A stretch of 64,000 nucleotides of DNA, taken from the NCBI GenBank assembly GCA_030770545.1, contig CM061097.1, positions 2,418,501 to 2,482,500 on the forward strand, given 5' to 3'. Below the pieces are notes generated by a model. The model worked only from the letters and a program-made list of their open reading frames with translations. It made no database searches and was not told where the DNA came from. Positions 38,351-49,282 of the stretch are shown here, in pieces (the first letter of the stretch is position 1; each line of letters starts with the position of its first letter). Made by a program: the position numbers and the translations under genes. The DNA comes from Macropodus opercularis (lineage: Eukaryota > Chordata > Actinopteri > Anabantiformes > Osphronemidae).

Positions 38351-40069
38351 GATAAGGCTTCCATGCAGAAAGACTGTGGGATTCAAAGAAGGCCTTCTGT
38401 TCAGGACAAGGCTGGCGTTTGTGTCGTAGCACTGGACGTCTCCAGAACGTATCTGTGTTCCACAGGATCACATGATGCAGGTGTCACGTTCACAGAGGTA
38501 ACTCTAGACAGCAGCCTTGAAGGCTACATTAGGTCAAATGCGTGGAAAATGATGATCACATGTTTATTATATCTGCAGGCCAACTTCAGTCAGTGAACCC
38601 TCGAAAGCGTCAAAGGAAGGTAATGATGCTCTATGAACTTAGATGAGCCGAGTCCTGCTCAGCTCTGATGAAGTTTAATGCAGGAAGGGGTGGGGACTTT
38701 ATTATAAGTGACATGCCTTGTAGCCAATCACATGCAAGGACAGACTAGGATCATACTATTATGTGACAGTAGGAAGGGAGGAGGATAATCCAAAGGCAGC
38801 GACTGTAGTGGCACAAGCACGGAGCGAGGTGGGAGGGTTGCGTTTAAATGCAAGCACATCTGGAAAAGGTGAGAAATGAGTGAAAACCGAAAAAGAATCA
38901 TCATCTGGTTGAATTTGAACGACATAGGAGACTGAGTACGGATGTGTAGGATACACACGAGTCAGAAGCGGCTCAGACCTGCACAGACATCCAAGAACCG
39001 CCCGTCCGCCTGTGCAGCTGGAGCTCAACTGCCCTGAGGGCTGTGATTCTGTGTTCACGTGTTCATTGGGCAATTCCAGGCCTCCAGGGTCACTGCCCTG
39101 CTTGTTTTCCAATCATCTCTGCCCTAGATGTCACCTCGATCAGGTGTGTTCAGTCAGTCAGCAGCTGGAAAAGCCAGTTAACACAGCTGGGACAGGGATA
39201 GATGCAAAACCAGCAGTGGACCAGAATGAACAGCCTTATCTCTGAAACAAGTCAAACCTTCCATCACTAAAGAAAAGCGCAGGAACAGCCAAGGTTGTCA
39301 TGCAGGTCCGAACTTTGTATGCTTTCAATATCATAAGGACAAAACACAGGCAAGAGGATCCAACAGCAAAATCTAAATGACCACGTGGAAGAGGGACACC
39401 ATCAGTTACATGTCAGCCTGCCTCTGAAAGTCACAAGTTGCTGTTGTCTGATGTTTAGTTCCAGCGAGAACCAAGAGAAAGAGGAGGAGCAGAACAAGAA
39501 GAGAGCTTCAGCTGAGGACCGGACCAAGCGGCTTCCTCTGTGTCTGCTGCTGTTGCCATGACAACTGAAGTCTTAGACCAGCTGCTGTGCTTGGCCAGGT
39601 AACAGCTCACCATCGCTCTCGGTTCGGTTTCTTCATCTGCCTCCTTCTGTCAGTTGGGTCTTTCTCTTCACATTTTAACCTGTTGATTGAATTAATATCA
39701 ACCAACATTATAACCAGGTCAGACGGAAAACTGATTTGATCACAGCGTGATATTTAATATGGTTTGCAAAAAGGACAGACTAACATTTATTTTTTAATAC
39801 TATATGTTATCTCTTTTATTTTAATGTTATGTTTATTTTCTAAAATTTGCAATAGAATTTGCATTTGAGTGGTGGTTCCATTCCATTGTGGCAGGATAAT
39901 CTTGGGAAATTTGATTTCTGCAAGTTATTATTTATTCATATACAATAATATCCTTCATGTGGTTTCATGACAGCAAGTATGTGGAGTAACTACATCACAT
40001 TTTACACACTGACGTCTACTCCTCGGTCCACCGGGGGTGTGAGACACAGTCATTAAGGCCTCAGCCTTG
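38351..40069. other. Interval between arrestin genes A and B
   Basis: No further arrestin exon or other gene was recognised. It contains the 5' flank of gene A, including an RFX X-box-like site at 39552-39565, and the 3' end of gene B. Confidence 0.5.
39552..39565 (+). promoter_or_regulatory. RFX X-box-like site
   Basis: GTTGCCATGACAAC differs at one position from the canonical palindromic X-box. It lies 1.2 kb upstream of the gene A start codon. Confidence 0.4.
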
Positions 40070-41866
40070 TCAGTAAGGGTGCGGGTACATGGAATATGTC
40101 TTGTAGGAAGGTGGAGAATCCGCAGGCTGGAACGCTGCTTGCTGTGGTGTGGGGCTCCAGGCCAATTGGTTTGGGATCCCATATGCTTCTGGTGCAAAGC
40201 TAGAAGCAGGTGGATGTTTCGGAGCACTCGACGTCGGCAGAACGACTACAGGAAGCTTTACCTCTAGGTCTGAAGCATATTTGATGCTCAGATGGATCTG
40301 TGAAAAAACACAGTGGCATTTAAATCTCCTAATAAATTGATGTTCATGACCCCAATTATTTGAATCACTTTGTTTTGGTGTTACCTTCAACCTGTACTCC
40401 AGCTTGATGATGGAGCTATTCAAGATGGAGGAAGGCAGGTCTGTAGGGATGCCGATCAACCTGGTCACGGTCTCGTGGCTAGAGGAGGCCACAGACTCCA
40501 TCTTCTCCTTTTGGATCACATTTGTGTGAACCTTTCGGCCTCCCTGAGCAAAGAAGCTCTGTTTCTCATATAGTCTGATTCTGGGCTTCACTGAGCGAGA
40601 TGACTGGTTGTGGATATCAACTGTGACCTGGAGAACCTCACCTGTCGAGTGATGGAAGGTCTGCAAATTAATCTGCAGATAATAGTTTCTTACTGTATAG
40701 TATGCCTGTGTAAGGAGAATTACTGCACGACACAGACTCATTCACGCGCTGTTGTTTGAGCGTGGGGTGAGAGCAGGGTAAATGAACTTGCTGCAGTACT
40801 GTGGCTTAATGCTCTTCACTCAGCTAACAGTCAAATGCATGGCTCCTGCCCAAGCTGTGTTTGTTTTGGATGTGTCTCCTGCCATTGTTTATCTAGCCAG
40901 CAGAGCTTTTCCTCTGTTCCCGGTCACCTGACCTTCCACGCCCACTCACAGATCCCGTCACGGTTCCCCGACAGTGCGCTCGTTACGTGACTCTGGGTCT
41001 GGGTTCATGTATCGCTTGTGCTTCTCCTTTTCCTTTGAGACTAGTGTGTGTCTGGTGTTAGTGAAACTGGATGAGTACCTTGCCTGCAACCCATCCGCTG
41101 GGTGCGAACATCCATTGAAATTATTCCAGAGCCAAACACTTTGACAGCTTTTTCCTTGGAGTCATGCTGAGGTTCCTAAAAGAACAGCCCCAACTTTAAT
41201 AAATGCAAATCATTCATTACCTAATTACATGAATTACATTACTTCTCACCATGAGTCCAGTAATATTCATGTCTGCTTTGGACACAAATATGAAGTAGGC
41301 TTTAGTGTTTTTCGTCAGCGTCAGTGACTGTTTAAGCTCTGCCTTCACCTTGTGAACTATTTTTCCTGTGGAGCTTTGGAAAGATGACGGGATTTTCCTG
41401 TAAAGTTGACAGAAAGTGTTAAAGACCTGCAAAGAAATAAAACATAAATGTAAAGTAGGTGAAGAATAGACACCTGTCAGGAATCTGGAAGGCAAATGGA
41501 AATATATGTCTTCCTTTACCAATGACCTCAGTGCCTGGAAAAGAAAGAGCTGATGATGATGCACTAAGATCATATAGCATATTAATAAATGTATTAACTG
41601 AATACATTACCATCTTGTCTTGATTCTCTTAAGATATGCTCTTGAATATTGTAATATTTCTCCTCAGCCCAGTAAACGTAATGTTGATTGCCATAATCTT
41701 CACGCCAGCAAACCCGACCTTTTCCTTCAGCTATAAAAACCAGCGACCGGATTGTCGTTTGTTTGGAAACTTCCACGACGATTCGCCCGTTAATGGTGTC
41801 TCCGTTGGTGAAAGTGTTCTTGCTGTTGATTGCATCATATTCAATTGAGAAGTGTTTTATCGTCAT
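40070..41866 (-). CDS. Alpha-arrestin gene B (ARRDC3-like)
   Basis: Six coding exons, right to left: 41611-41866, 41474-41534, 41250-41397, 41079-41175, 40385-40641 and 40070-40297, giving 348 aa. The N domain starts MTIKHFSIEYDAINSKNTF and includes GKGRHIFPFAFQIPDR and KIPSSFQSSTGKIVHKVKAE; the C domain includes GSGIISMDVRTQRMG, the Q-S-S-R-S-V-K-P strand and EYRLK. The last exon begins IHLSIKYASDLEVKLPVVVL and ends with PPSY at 335-338, a binding motif for WW domains of NEDD4-family ligases. A TATA box (TATAAATA, minus strand, 41945-41952) would place transcription start near 41920; this favours the ATG at 41866 over the in-frame one at 41905, which would be almost at the cap. The sequence is well diverged from C and D, so B is an older duplicate. 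Confidence 0.94.
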
Positions 41867-41944
41867 GTTCTTAAGAGAAATAACCTGCACAAACACTCCA
41901 AGCACAAACTACAGCCCTTCTCAGCCCACACACCAGCTCTTCCC

Positions 41945-41952
41945 TATTTATA
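41945..41952 (-). promoter_or_regulatory. TATA box of arrestin gene B
   Basis: TATAAATA on the minus strand, 79 bp upstream of the chosen start codon. A typical core-promoter position for a short 5' leader. Confidence 0.6.
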
Positions 41953-42455
41953 TGTTAGATCCACTGTTGCAAATCTTGTTCAACCTGTTTGGCGACAGGT
42001 GAGAGACACAGTCAGAGATAAACATGCATCTAGTTCAAGTTCTGAAAACAACAGTTGAAACTGCGGCAGGATAATGAAGGAATGAAACAACCGGAACAAC
42101 TTGATTTCAATTAGAGTAAATCTGGTGACGCAAGCATGAAGTAGGATAAAACTCATCAGTTCAGAGGTTTCCAACACTAATATCAGGTCACCTTGGACAT
42201 TAACAGGCCCTCAAGAAGTCCAAGCAATTGAGGTCAACAATGGTGTGGTTGACCGACCTCCTCACCAGTTCAAGGCTACTGTTCCGTCCCTGGTTTTCTA
42301 GATCCCTTTTTTTAGAGCTGTGAACAGAGGTCTGTCGCTGATTACTCAGCTCAGCCACAGATAAAAATATCTACAGGGACATACAATAACCTGGTATAAC
42401 ATCCACTGTGTCAGGAGTTTGTGCAGGGAAACTCAAAAATCTAAGTTTATCTTTC

Positions 42456-42461
42456 TTTATT
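42456..42461 (-). promoter_or_regulatory. Polyadenylation signal of arrestin gene C
   Basis: AATAAA on the minus strand downstream of the gene C stop codon; a candidate 3' end. Confidence 0.45.
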
Positions 42462-42673
42462 AACATAGTTTTATAGAAATTCAGCAAATGAGAAAGGGTG
42501 ATTAAATAATACATGAGAGTTACTGTAGACAATGAAGGATCTGGGTTTAACTGGTACCAGTAAATATGTTTAAGTAACAGCAGAGGTCAAGTTGTAGATC
42601 TTAAAATATGAAGTACACAAAAGCCCTCGATTCTTCAGCAGGTGATATCACCCTGATGTCATCAATTACATTA

Positions 42674-44892
42674 TTATAACAAAGTGTTATGTTCATTTAA
42701 CTGACAATCTGTCACCGATGGGTACAACCCATGTGCTCCATAAGGTGGTGGAGCATCGACTGGTTGGGCTGCTGGTGGTACTGATGGTACTGGTGGAGCC
42801 GCTCCCCAGGCTGGTGGTACTGATGGTACTGGTGGAGCCGCTCCCCAGGCTGGTGGTACTGATGGTACTGGTGGAGCCGCTCCCCAGGCTGGTGGTAATG
42901 GTGGAGCCGCTCCCCAGGCTGGTGGTACTGGTGGTACTGGTGGACCCGCTCCCCAGGCTGGTGGTAATGGTGGAGCCGCTCCCCAGGCTGGTGGTACTGG
43001 TGGAGCCGCTCCCCAGGCTGGTGGGTCTGGGCTCCCATTTGGTGCTAATCCAAAGTCGGTTGGACCCGGCGGTGCTGCTGCTGCAGAAGGAGCCTGAGAC
43101 GCCGGCAGGATGATTATGGGAAACTTGATCTCTGGGTCTGACGCATATTTGACATCGAGGTAAACCTGTGAAAAACAACGATGATGACTATTCGGACTGT
43201 GCAGCCCCACATCACACGCTGACCACACGTCCCCGCTACGACTAACACCTCACGCCTGTGACATGTGACCGAGAGCTGCCTACCCTGAGCCTGTACTCCA
43301 CTCTGATGATGTTGCAGTTGAGGATGGACGGCTCCATGTCGCTGGGGATGGTGATGAGTCTCGTGACTGCTTCTTTTGTCGATGGAAGGATGGGCTCTCC
43401 CACCTCTTTCAACAGGTCTTTGGTAAAAAGTTTTCTCCTTCCATTTGCAAAGAAGCTGTGCTTTACGTACACACAGTACTTAGGTTTGATCTGACGAGAC
43501 GAGTTGTTCTGAACAACGGCCACGACCTTCATTCCTTCTCCTGAAATCAGACCAGAAATATCAAAACCATCCTTAGTGTGAGAGACAGCGTCAGTCGGAC
43601 AACTCTCACCTTGGACAAAACCAGTTTTGTCAATATTCACATCCATTGATACTGATCCTGAACTGAAAACTTTCATTTTCTTAGTCTTAGACTCATGTTG
43701 TGGAGTCTGAAAAAAGCCAAGATTAATATCAATATTATTTATGTAAACAACAACATCAAATTCACTGCCAGCACAGCAAACCTGTCCAAGTTCACGTCAA
43801 CAGGAGCACAATCTCACAATGGTTGGATTACAGGTACCATACCATCACCAAGTGGACCAGGTTCGGGTCTGTTCTCGACACAAAGTACATATCAGCCGAA
43901 TCTTTCTTGGTGATCCTCATCGATCTGCTCAGCTCGGCTTCTAGATCGTAAACGATTTTACCAGTTGAGCCTCGAAAGGAAGACGGAAAGTTTCTGAAAC
44001 GCCAAGAGCAGAAGGTAGAAGAAAGTCGTTTCCACACGCACAAAAACAAGCAATCCAACAAATATACAGTCACATGATTTCAATAGAAAGGGATGGACGC
44101 ATTTGAAAACACGGCCACCTACCCAAAGGGGATCTGAAAAGTGAAGGGGTACACGTGGCGTCCTGGTGCAATGACGCTGCTGTCTGAGAAGAGACAGAGA
44201 CTGTGAAGCTACACGACGAGACGCTCAGACATCCGAAGTCTGGCCCTTTCTGTTAAAGATGACTTGTGTTTGTTGTCAACTGAAACACTCACATATTTCC
44301 CCGTTCTGCGTTCTCAGTAGTGTTTGGTTGTCGTCTGTTGAACAGAGTGGGACATAGATTGATTCATTTTTCTACATATACCACAAGCCCAACATAGTTA
44401 TGACATGCATTTCAAAAGCTATTCTAAGTTGGTATTTCTCCCAAGTAAAACATTGCAACGTGAGAACCGTGTTGGCAATGTGACATTTCTGGGCCAAGCC
44501 ACAAGAAAATCCTGATAAACTAGTGATTTGACCCGCGTCAGACATCAGCTGATCCCAGACACCTTTACGACTTGAACCTGCAGCATCTGCTCAGGCGCAG
44601 ACGTCACCAGAACCAAAATGAGAGCAAACTTACCTCCGAGGTTCTTGTCTCGGATGAAGTACAGTCTGCTGCTGAAGTACTTCTCCTTGGCGCGGTAGAC
44701 CACCGTGGTTTTGCCATATCTCTCGCTCCACAGCACGTCGGCCTTTGCGCGGAACTTGACGCACAGTGAGTTTATCTGACAGTCTTTGTCCGCCTCCACA
44801 GTCACCTGCCCTGACACCCAGTCGCCGTTGCTGAAGGTGTTTCTCTCGTTGATGGGGTTGTAGGTGACTTTGAGGCTCTTCACGCTCGACAT
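42674..44892 (-). CDS. Alpha-arrestin gene C (ARRDC3-like) with long Pro-Trp-Gly repeat tail
   Basis: Seven coding exons, right to left: 44634-44892, 44293-44334, 44123-44183, 43843-43993, 43610-43706, 43284-43540 and 42674-43165, giving 452 aa. The N domain starts MSSVKSLKVTYNPINERNTF and includes IAPGRHVYPFTFQIPFG and NFPSSFRGSTGKIVYDLEAE. The 42-bp second exon encodes DDNQTLLRTQNGEI and keeps the frame; it joins strands where other alpha-arrestins carry a QTLLG-type segment. The C domain ends EYRLR, followed by VYLDVKYASDPEIKFPIIIL. The tail has seven copies of PPAWGA in a proline-rich repeat, then PPPY at 428-431, the NEDD4-type ligase-binding motif. Gene C is nearly identical to gene D at both ends and in exons 5 and 6. 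Confidence 0.94.
42771..43024 (-). repeat. Coding minisatellite in gene C (30- and 39-bp units)
   Basis: Seven imperfect copies of a unit whose minus strand encodes PAWGAAPPVP or PAWGAAPPVPSVP. Units of 30 and 39 bp alternate, all multiples of three, so the frame is kept. Gene D carries only three copies at the matching place. Confidence 0.9.
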
Positions 44893-46003
44893 GACGCTGC
44901 GTGAACAGAAAACACGCGCAAAGCTGAAAACAGTGAGACAGAAAAACTTCCGTCATGGGCGTGAAAACGGCCCGAGAGACATAAACTACACCGACTCGCC
45001 CCTCCCACGGTTTATTATTTAAATATATGCAGGTATTTGTCGACTTATTCATGCTTCATACGCGTGATTTGTTTTCTTGATCGTTATCTCACGTTGTACA
45101 ATAAAGAGTTTACATTATATTTAGTTCACTGCAGCTTAGACAATAGAAATTGTAATTACAAGTACAAGGGATTTAAGAAATGTGCAAAATTGTCATTTGT
45201 GGCCTTTTTATTAATCCTAAACCAACATGTAAATGTAAACATGAAATTCATATGATGTCTAAAGTCAAGTTAGTTAATTGCCTCTAATGGCTTAAGTGTC
45301 AGTGTTTTAACCTGGTGGAGTAACGTATTGAGTGAAAGCAGACGTGGAGCTTTAACCGGGTGATGTTAATACACGAACTGCCCTGATGAGCAGACGCAGT
45401 CTGATAAAGACCTTCTACAACCAGACAAGACGTTCAAACTGGGAAGCTCACTGACACCTGGTGGCCGGTGAGGAGCACGACACCCTGAGGCCTGTCTGAA
45501 GCAGCGGTGGCATTGGAAGCTGAATTAGCCCTGTTGGCTTTTAGACTGTTTTGCTTTGCTTGGTTTTCCATTGACCACCAGTCCACTACATGGACACATA
45601 GCTGCCCACCAGCCGCGGAAGCTATGAGGGCTGGTGGTTTTTCCAGGCCTCCTGCATCTGGGCCTGAGTTAATGATACTTTGTGAATGTAGGAACATGTC
45701 ATGTGTTGAAACCCAGGAAAAGAAGCTCTCACCTAATTCAGATCAATCCATTTTATTCATGTAGCACCACAAAACAACAAAAGTCATTTAAAACATGTTC
45801 CACTAGGAAAATTAGGTTATTACAGAAAACTTATATAGAAGATTATATAGAAGCATCAACAAATGCTGTTTAGGCAGGTCTTTAATTTAATTATATTAAT
45901 TATATAAGGCAGGAGCTGTACCTTCTAGTCTTTCCTTGAAATGTCTTGTCACTGATATTTAATGTTGTAATCTGATATCACCCTGATGTCATCAATTACA
46001 TTA
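44893..46003. other. Interval between arrestin genes C and D
   Basis: Holds the gene C promoter (the first 125 bp duplicated upstream of gene D) and the gene D 3' flank, with a candidate minus-strand AATAAA at 45752-45757. The segment near 45.74-45.84 kb resembles a diverged dispersed fish repeat. No gene was seen. Confidence 0.5.
45741..45840 (+). repeat. Candidate diverged dispersed repeat
   Basis: The stretch beginning ATCAATCCATTTTATTCATG and continuing through a CACCACAAAACAACAAAAGTC segment looks like a decayed copy of a repeat common in fish genomes (consensus resembling TTTATTTATATAGCGCC). A repeat-library search would settle this. Confidence 0.35.
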
Positions 46004-48063
46004 TTATAACAAAGTGTTATGTGCATTTAACTGACAATCTGTCACCGATGGGTACATGCCATGTTCTCCATAAGGTGGTGGAGCATCGAATGGCTCGGAC
46101 GCTGATGGTGCTGGTGGTACTGATGGTACTGGTGGAGCTGCTCCCCAGGCTGGTGGTACTGATGGTACTGGTGGAGCCGCTCCCCAGGCTGGTGGTACTG
46201 GTGGTACTGGTGGAGCCGCTCCCCAGGCTGGTGGGTCTGGGCTCCCATTTGGTGCTAATCCAAAGTCGGTTGGACCCGGCGGTGCTGCTGCTGCAGAAGG
46301 AGCCTGAGACGCCGGCAGGATGATTATGGGAAACTTGATCTCTGGGTCTGACGCATATTTGACATCGAGGTAAACCTGTGAAAAACAACGATGATGACTA
46401 TTCGGACTGTGCAGCCCCACATCACACGCTGACCACACGTCCCCGCTACGACTAACACCTCACGCCTGTGACATGTGACCGAGAGCTGCCTACCCTGAGC
46501 CTGTACTCCACTCTGATGATGTTGCAGTTGAGGATGGACGGCTCCATGTCGCTGGGGATGGTGATGAGTCTCGTGACTGCTTCTTTTGTCGATGGAAGGA
46601 TGGGCTCTCCCACCTCTTTCAACAGGTCTTTGGTAACAACCTTTCTCTTCTTACTTGCAAAGAAGCTGTGCTTTACGTACACACAGTACTTGGGCCTGAT
46701 CTGACGAGACGAGTTGTTCTGAACAACGGCCACGACCTTCATTCCTTCTCCTGAAATCAGACCAGAAATATCAAAACCATCCTTAGTGTGAGAGACAGCG
46801 TCAGTCGGACAACTCTCACCTTGGACAAAACCAGTTTTGTCAATATTCACGTCCATTGATACTGATCCTGAACTGAAAGCTTTCATTTTCTTAGTCTTAG
46901 ATTCATGTTGTGGAGTCTGAAAAAAGCCAAGATTAATATAATTTATCTGAACAACTACATCATACTCATGTCCACTGTCTGCCAGGTAACACATACCATC
47001 ACCATGTGGGCAGATTTGGGGTCTGCTCTGGACACGAAGTTGATATTGACTGATTTTTTGTCGGCGATCCTCATGGACCTGCTCAGCTTGGCTTCTAGGT
47101 GGTAAACGATTTTACCAGTTGAGCTTTGGAAGGAAGAGGGAACATTTCTGAAGCACAAGAGCAGAAGTAAATCAGACACAAACGCGGATACACAAACAGT
47201 AGTCAAAGCAAAATGCAGTCAGACAGTACCGTAACAATATCATACAATCAACACCTGGGTCTGCTTTGACTTGAGATAGAAGCATTTTAAAACACGGGGA
47301 CTTACTCGAAGGGGATCTGAAAAGTGAAGGGGTACACGTGGCGTCCTGGTGCAACGACGCTGCTGTCTGAGAAGAGACAGAGACTGTGAAGCTACACGAC
47401 GAGACGCTCAGACATAGGTTAGTCTGGCTCTTTCTGTTTCCTCCCTGAACCCACCACAGGTCATTTACAGATGATTAAACTGTGTTTGTGTCAACTGAAA
47501 CACTCACATGTTTCTCCGTGTTGGGTTCTCAGCAGTGTTTGGTTGTCGTCTGCTGAACAAAGTGGGACATAGATTGAGATGCTGCTCTTTGTTCACATAC
47601 CACAGCTCACATCACATTATCATGACTAATTTAACTACATTTTTAATAGTCAGTCTAAGGGTTATTGGAATCGCTCCCAAATCAGAACCGATTTTTATTG
47701 ACTAGTTAGATTTAGTGTCATGTACTGGTTCTGAATCAGACACAGTGAGCCAACACTTTTACCATATAAAGCTGTGATAAGAGTCAGTCTGGCAGCAAAC
47801 TCACCTCTGACGTTCTTGTCTCGAATAAAGTCGTGAGTAAATTTGAAGTACTTCTCCTTGGCGTAGAGACAGACGGAGGTTTTCCCATATTGCTCGGTCC
47901 ACAGCACGTTGGCTTTTGCGCGGAACTTGACGCACAGTGAGTTTATCTGACAGTCTTTGTCCGCCTCCACAGTCACCTGCCCTGACACCCAGTCGCCGTT
48001 GCTGAAGGTGTTTCTCTCGTTGATGGGGTTGTAGGTGACTTTGAGGCTCTTCACGCTCGACAT
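46004..48063 (-). CDS. Alpha-arrestin gene D (ARRDC3-like), paralogue of C
   Basis: Seven coding exons, right to left: 47805-48063, 47508-47549, 47306-47366, 46997-47147, 46820-46916, 46494-46750 and 46004-46375, giving 412 aa. The layout matches gene C exactly, including the 42-bp second exon (DDNQTLLRTQHGET). The first half of exon 1 is identical to C; the second half differs at many residues (VLWTEQYGKTSVCLYAKEKY against VLWSERYGKTTVVYRAKEKY). Exon 6 (46494-46750) differs mainly in one basic loop (ASKKRKVVTK against ANGRRKLFTK). The tail has three PPAWGA copies, then PPPY at 388-391. As in the other copies, the expected role is an adaptor between membrane cargo and NEDD4-family ubiquitin ligases; this is inferred from the family. 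Confidence 0.94.
46110..46233 (-). repeat. Coding minisatellite in gene D (three copies)
   Basis: Same repeat as in gene C but with three PPAWGA copies, all flanked by proline-rich spacers. The frame is kept. Confidence 0.9.
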
Positions 48064-49268
48064 GACGCTGCGTGAACAGAAAACACCCGCAAAGCTGAAA
48101 ACAGTGAGACAGAAAAACTTCCGTCATGGGCAGAAAGCGGCCCGAGAGATATAAACTACACCGACTCGCCCCTCCCACGGTTTATTACCTGTACACTCAC
48201 TCAGTCTGGAGAATTATTGCTCGTACAATAAATTTTTTTTCTACTTATCTATATCTCTTGTTCATATCAGAGCTTAAATTATGTTTTATCCATTGAAATT
48301 TACGTATGTAAAAAAGAAAAAAAGAAAAGCGGAAACAGAAGCATGTTTTGCTCTTTCTTCACTGGGACAAATTTCAAACTCAAATGAAGGAAGTACAGCG
48401 ACGCCTGGCGGCCTTTAGCAGGTACAACAGCCTTGAAGTCCTGGTGAAGCGTGAAGCTCTCTCTCAGGCGCCTCTGGCCTTTCAAAGGCTTTTATTTTGC
48501 ATTCGCTGCAGTAACACAGTACTGAACTATTTAGCCCAACAGGAACAGAAGTAGAGAGACGGTACAACGTCTGTGTCCACGTTTCCACAGAAGCAATGAC
48601 TCATGTCAGATTAATGGAAAATTCCATACTGTAATGGAGTAATAAGTAATATCTCATAGGAAACTTTTATTATCATTGTACATCACATGATGAACTCTAT
48701 GATCCCTGAGAAAGCCAATCGTCAGACAGGATGGTAAAAACGATTTTATGACTTGTCAGGGTGTTTGGGTTTGGTAATAATTAAACCAATCTGTTGAGAA
48801 GTCTGAATACGTCATATATATATGTTTAGTCATAAATCAGTACAAACATTAGCTCGTTCGTGGTCTGGTTGGTAGAATCTGTTACTGTATGAACACAGTA
48901 GACACAGTCAAAGTGACAACAGACCATTTGAAACACAGGCTATTTTTAGGTTTTTACTCACAAGGGTTAAGTGGCTTTAAATGACCAGATCAGAGTTTAC
49001 ATGAAGCTTTTGCTGTGCATCTCTGAGATCCTGCTTTCTCCACAGCATAGAGTTTCACACCAATAAGAAACAATCTGTCGTTTGAAGAAAATTATCTCTG
49101 AGTAGATGGCATTGGTTTTTTATTATTTTTTTTATTTTATAGTTATCTGCTTTATAATGGTGTAGCACAAAAAGAATTGGTGCGAGTGAGTAAATGTATG
49201 ATTTATGATATAACAGTAATGAGAATGAATACGTTTTAGCATTTTGTTCGAACCCTGTAATCATAAAT

Positions 49269-49282
49269 CCAGCAGATGGCGC
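49269..49282 (+). promoter_or_regulatory. CTCF-like motif, right copy of an inverted pair
   Basis: CCAGCAGATGGCGC, with identity to the minus strand at 29333-29350 extending over 18 bp (through CTAAA). The two copies flank the piggyBac-like gene and the arrestin cluster. Confidence 0.35.

Larger units (their letters stand above)
41867..42673. other. Interval between arrestin genes B and C
   Basis: Contains the gene B promoter and the 3' end of gene C, with AATAAA (minus strand) at 42456-42461, about 215 bp after the gene C stop. No other feature was seen. Confidence 0.5.
42643..45017. repeat. Segmental duplication, left copy (gene C unit)
   Basis: Sequence from TGATATCACCCTGATGTC (3' flank of gene C) to CCCACGGTTTATTA (upstream of its promoter) is repeated in direct orientation at 45973-48187. 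Identity is near complete at both ends, in exons 5-6 and in the intron before the last exon, and lower in the middle. Confidence 0.9.
45973..48187. repeat. Segmental duplication, right copy (gene D unit)
   Basis: Direct repeat of 42643-45017. The 160-bp shorter length is mostly due to four fewer minisatellite units and small intron indels. Confidence 0.9.

Noticed and set aside
42771..43024. Regular repeats as a CRISPR-like array
   Set aside because: Units are directly adjacent, in frame within a vertebrate exon, with no unique spacers.
42718..43113. Long open frames on the plus strand and in a second minus frame across the gene C repeat (and likewise at 46021-46388)
   Set aside because: They arise because the repeat units are multiples of three and lack stops in any frame. 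Only the PPAWGA frame continues into conserved arrestin sequence.
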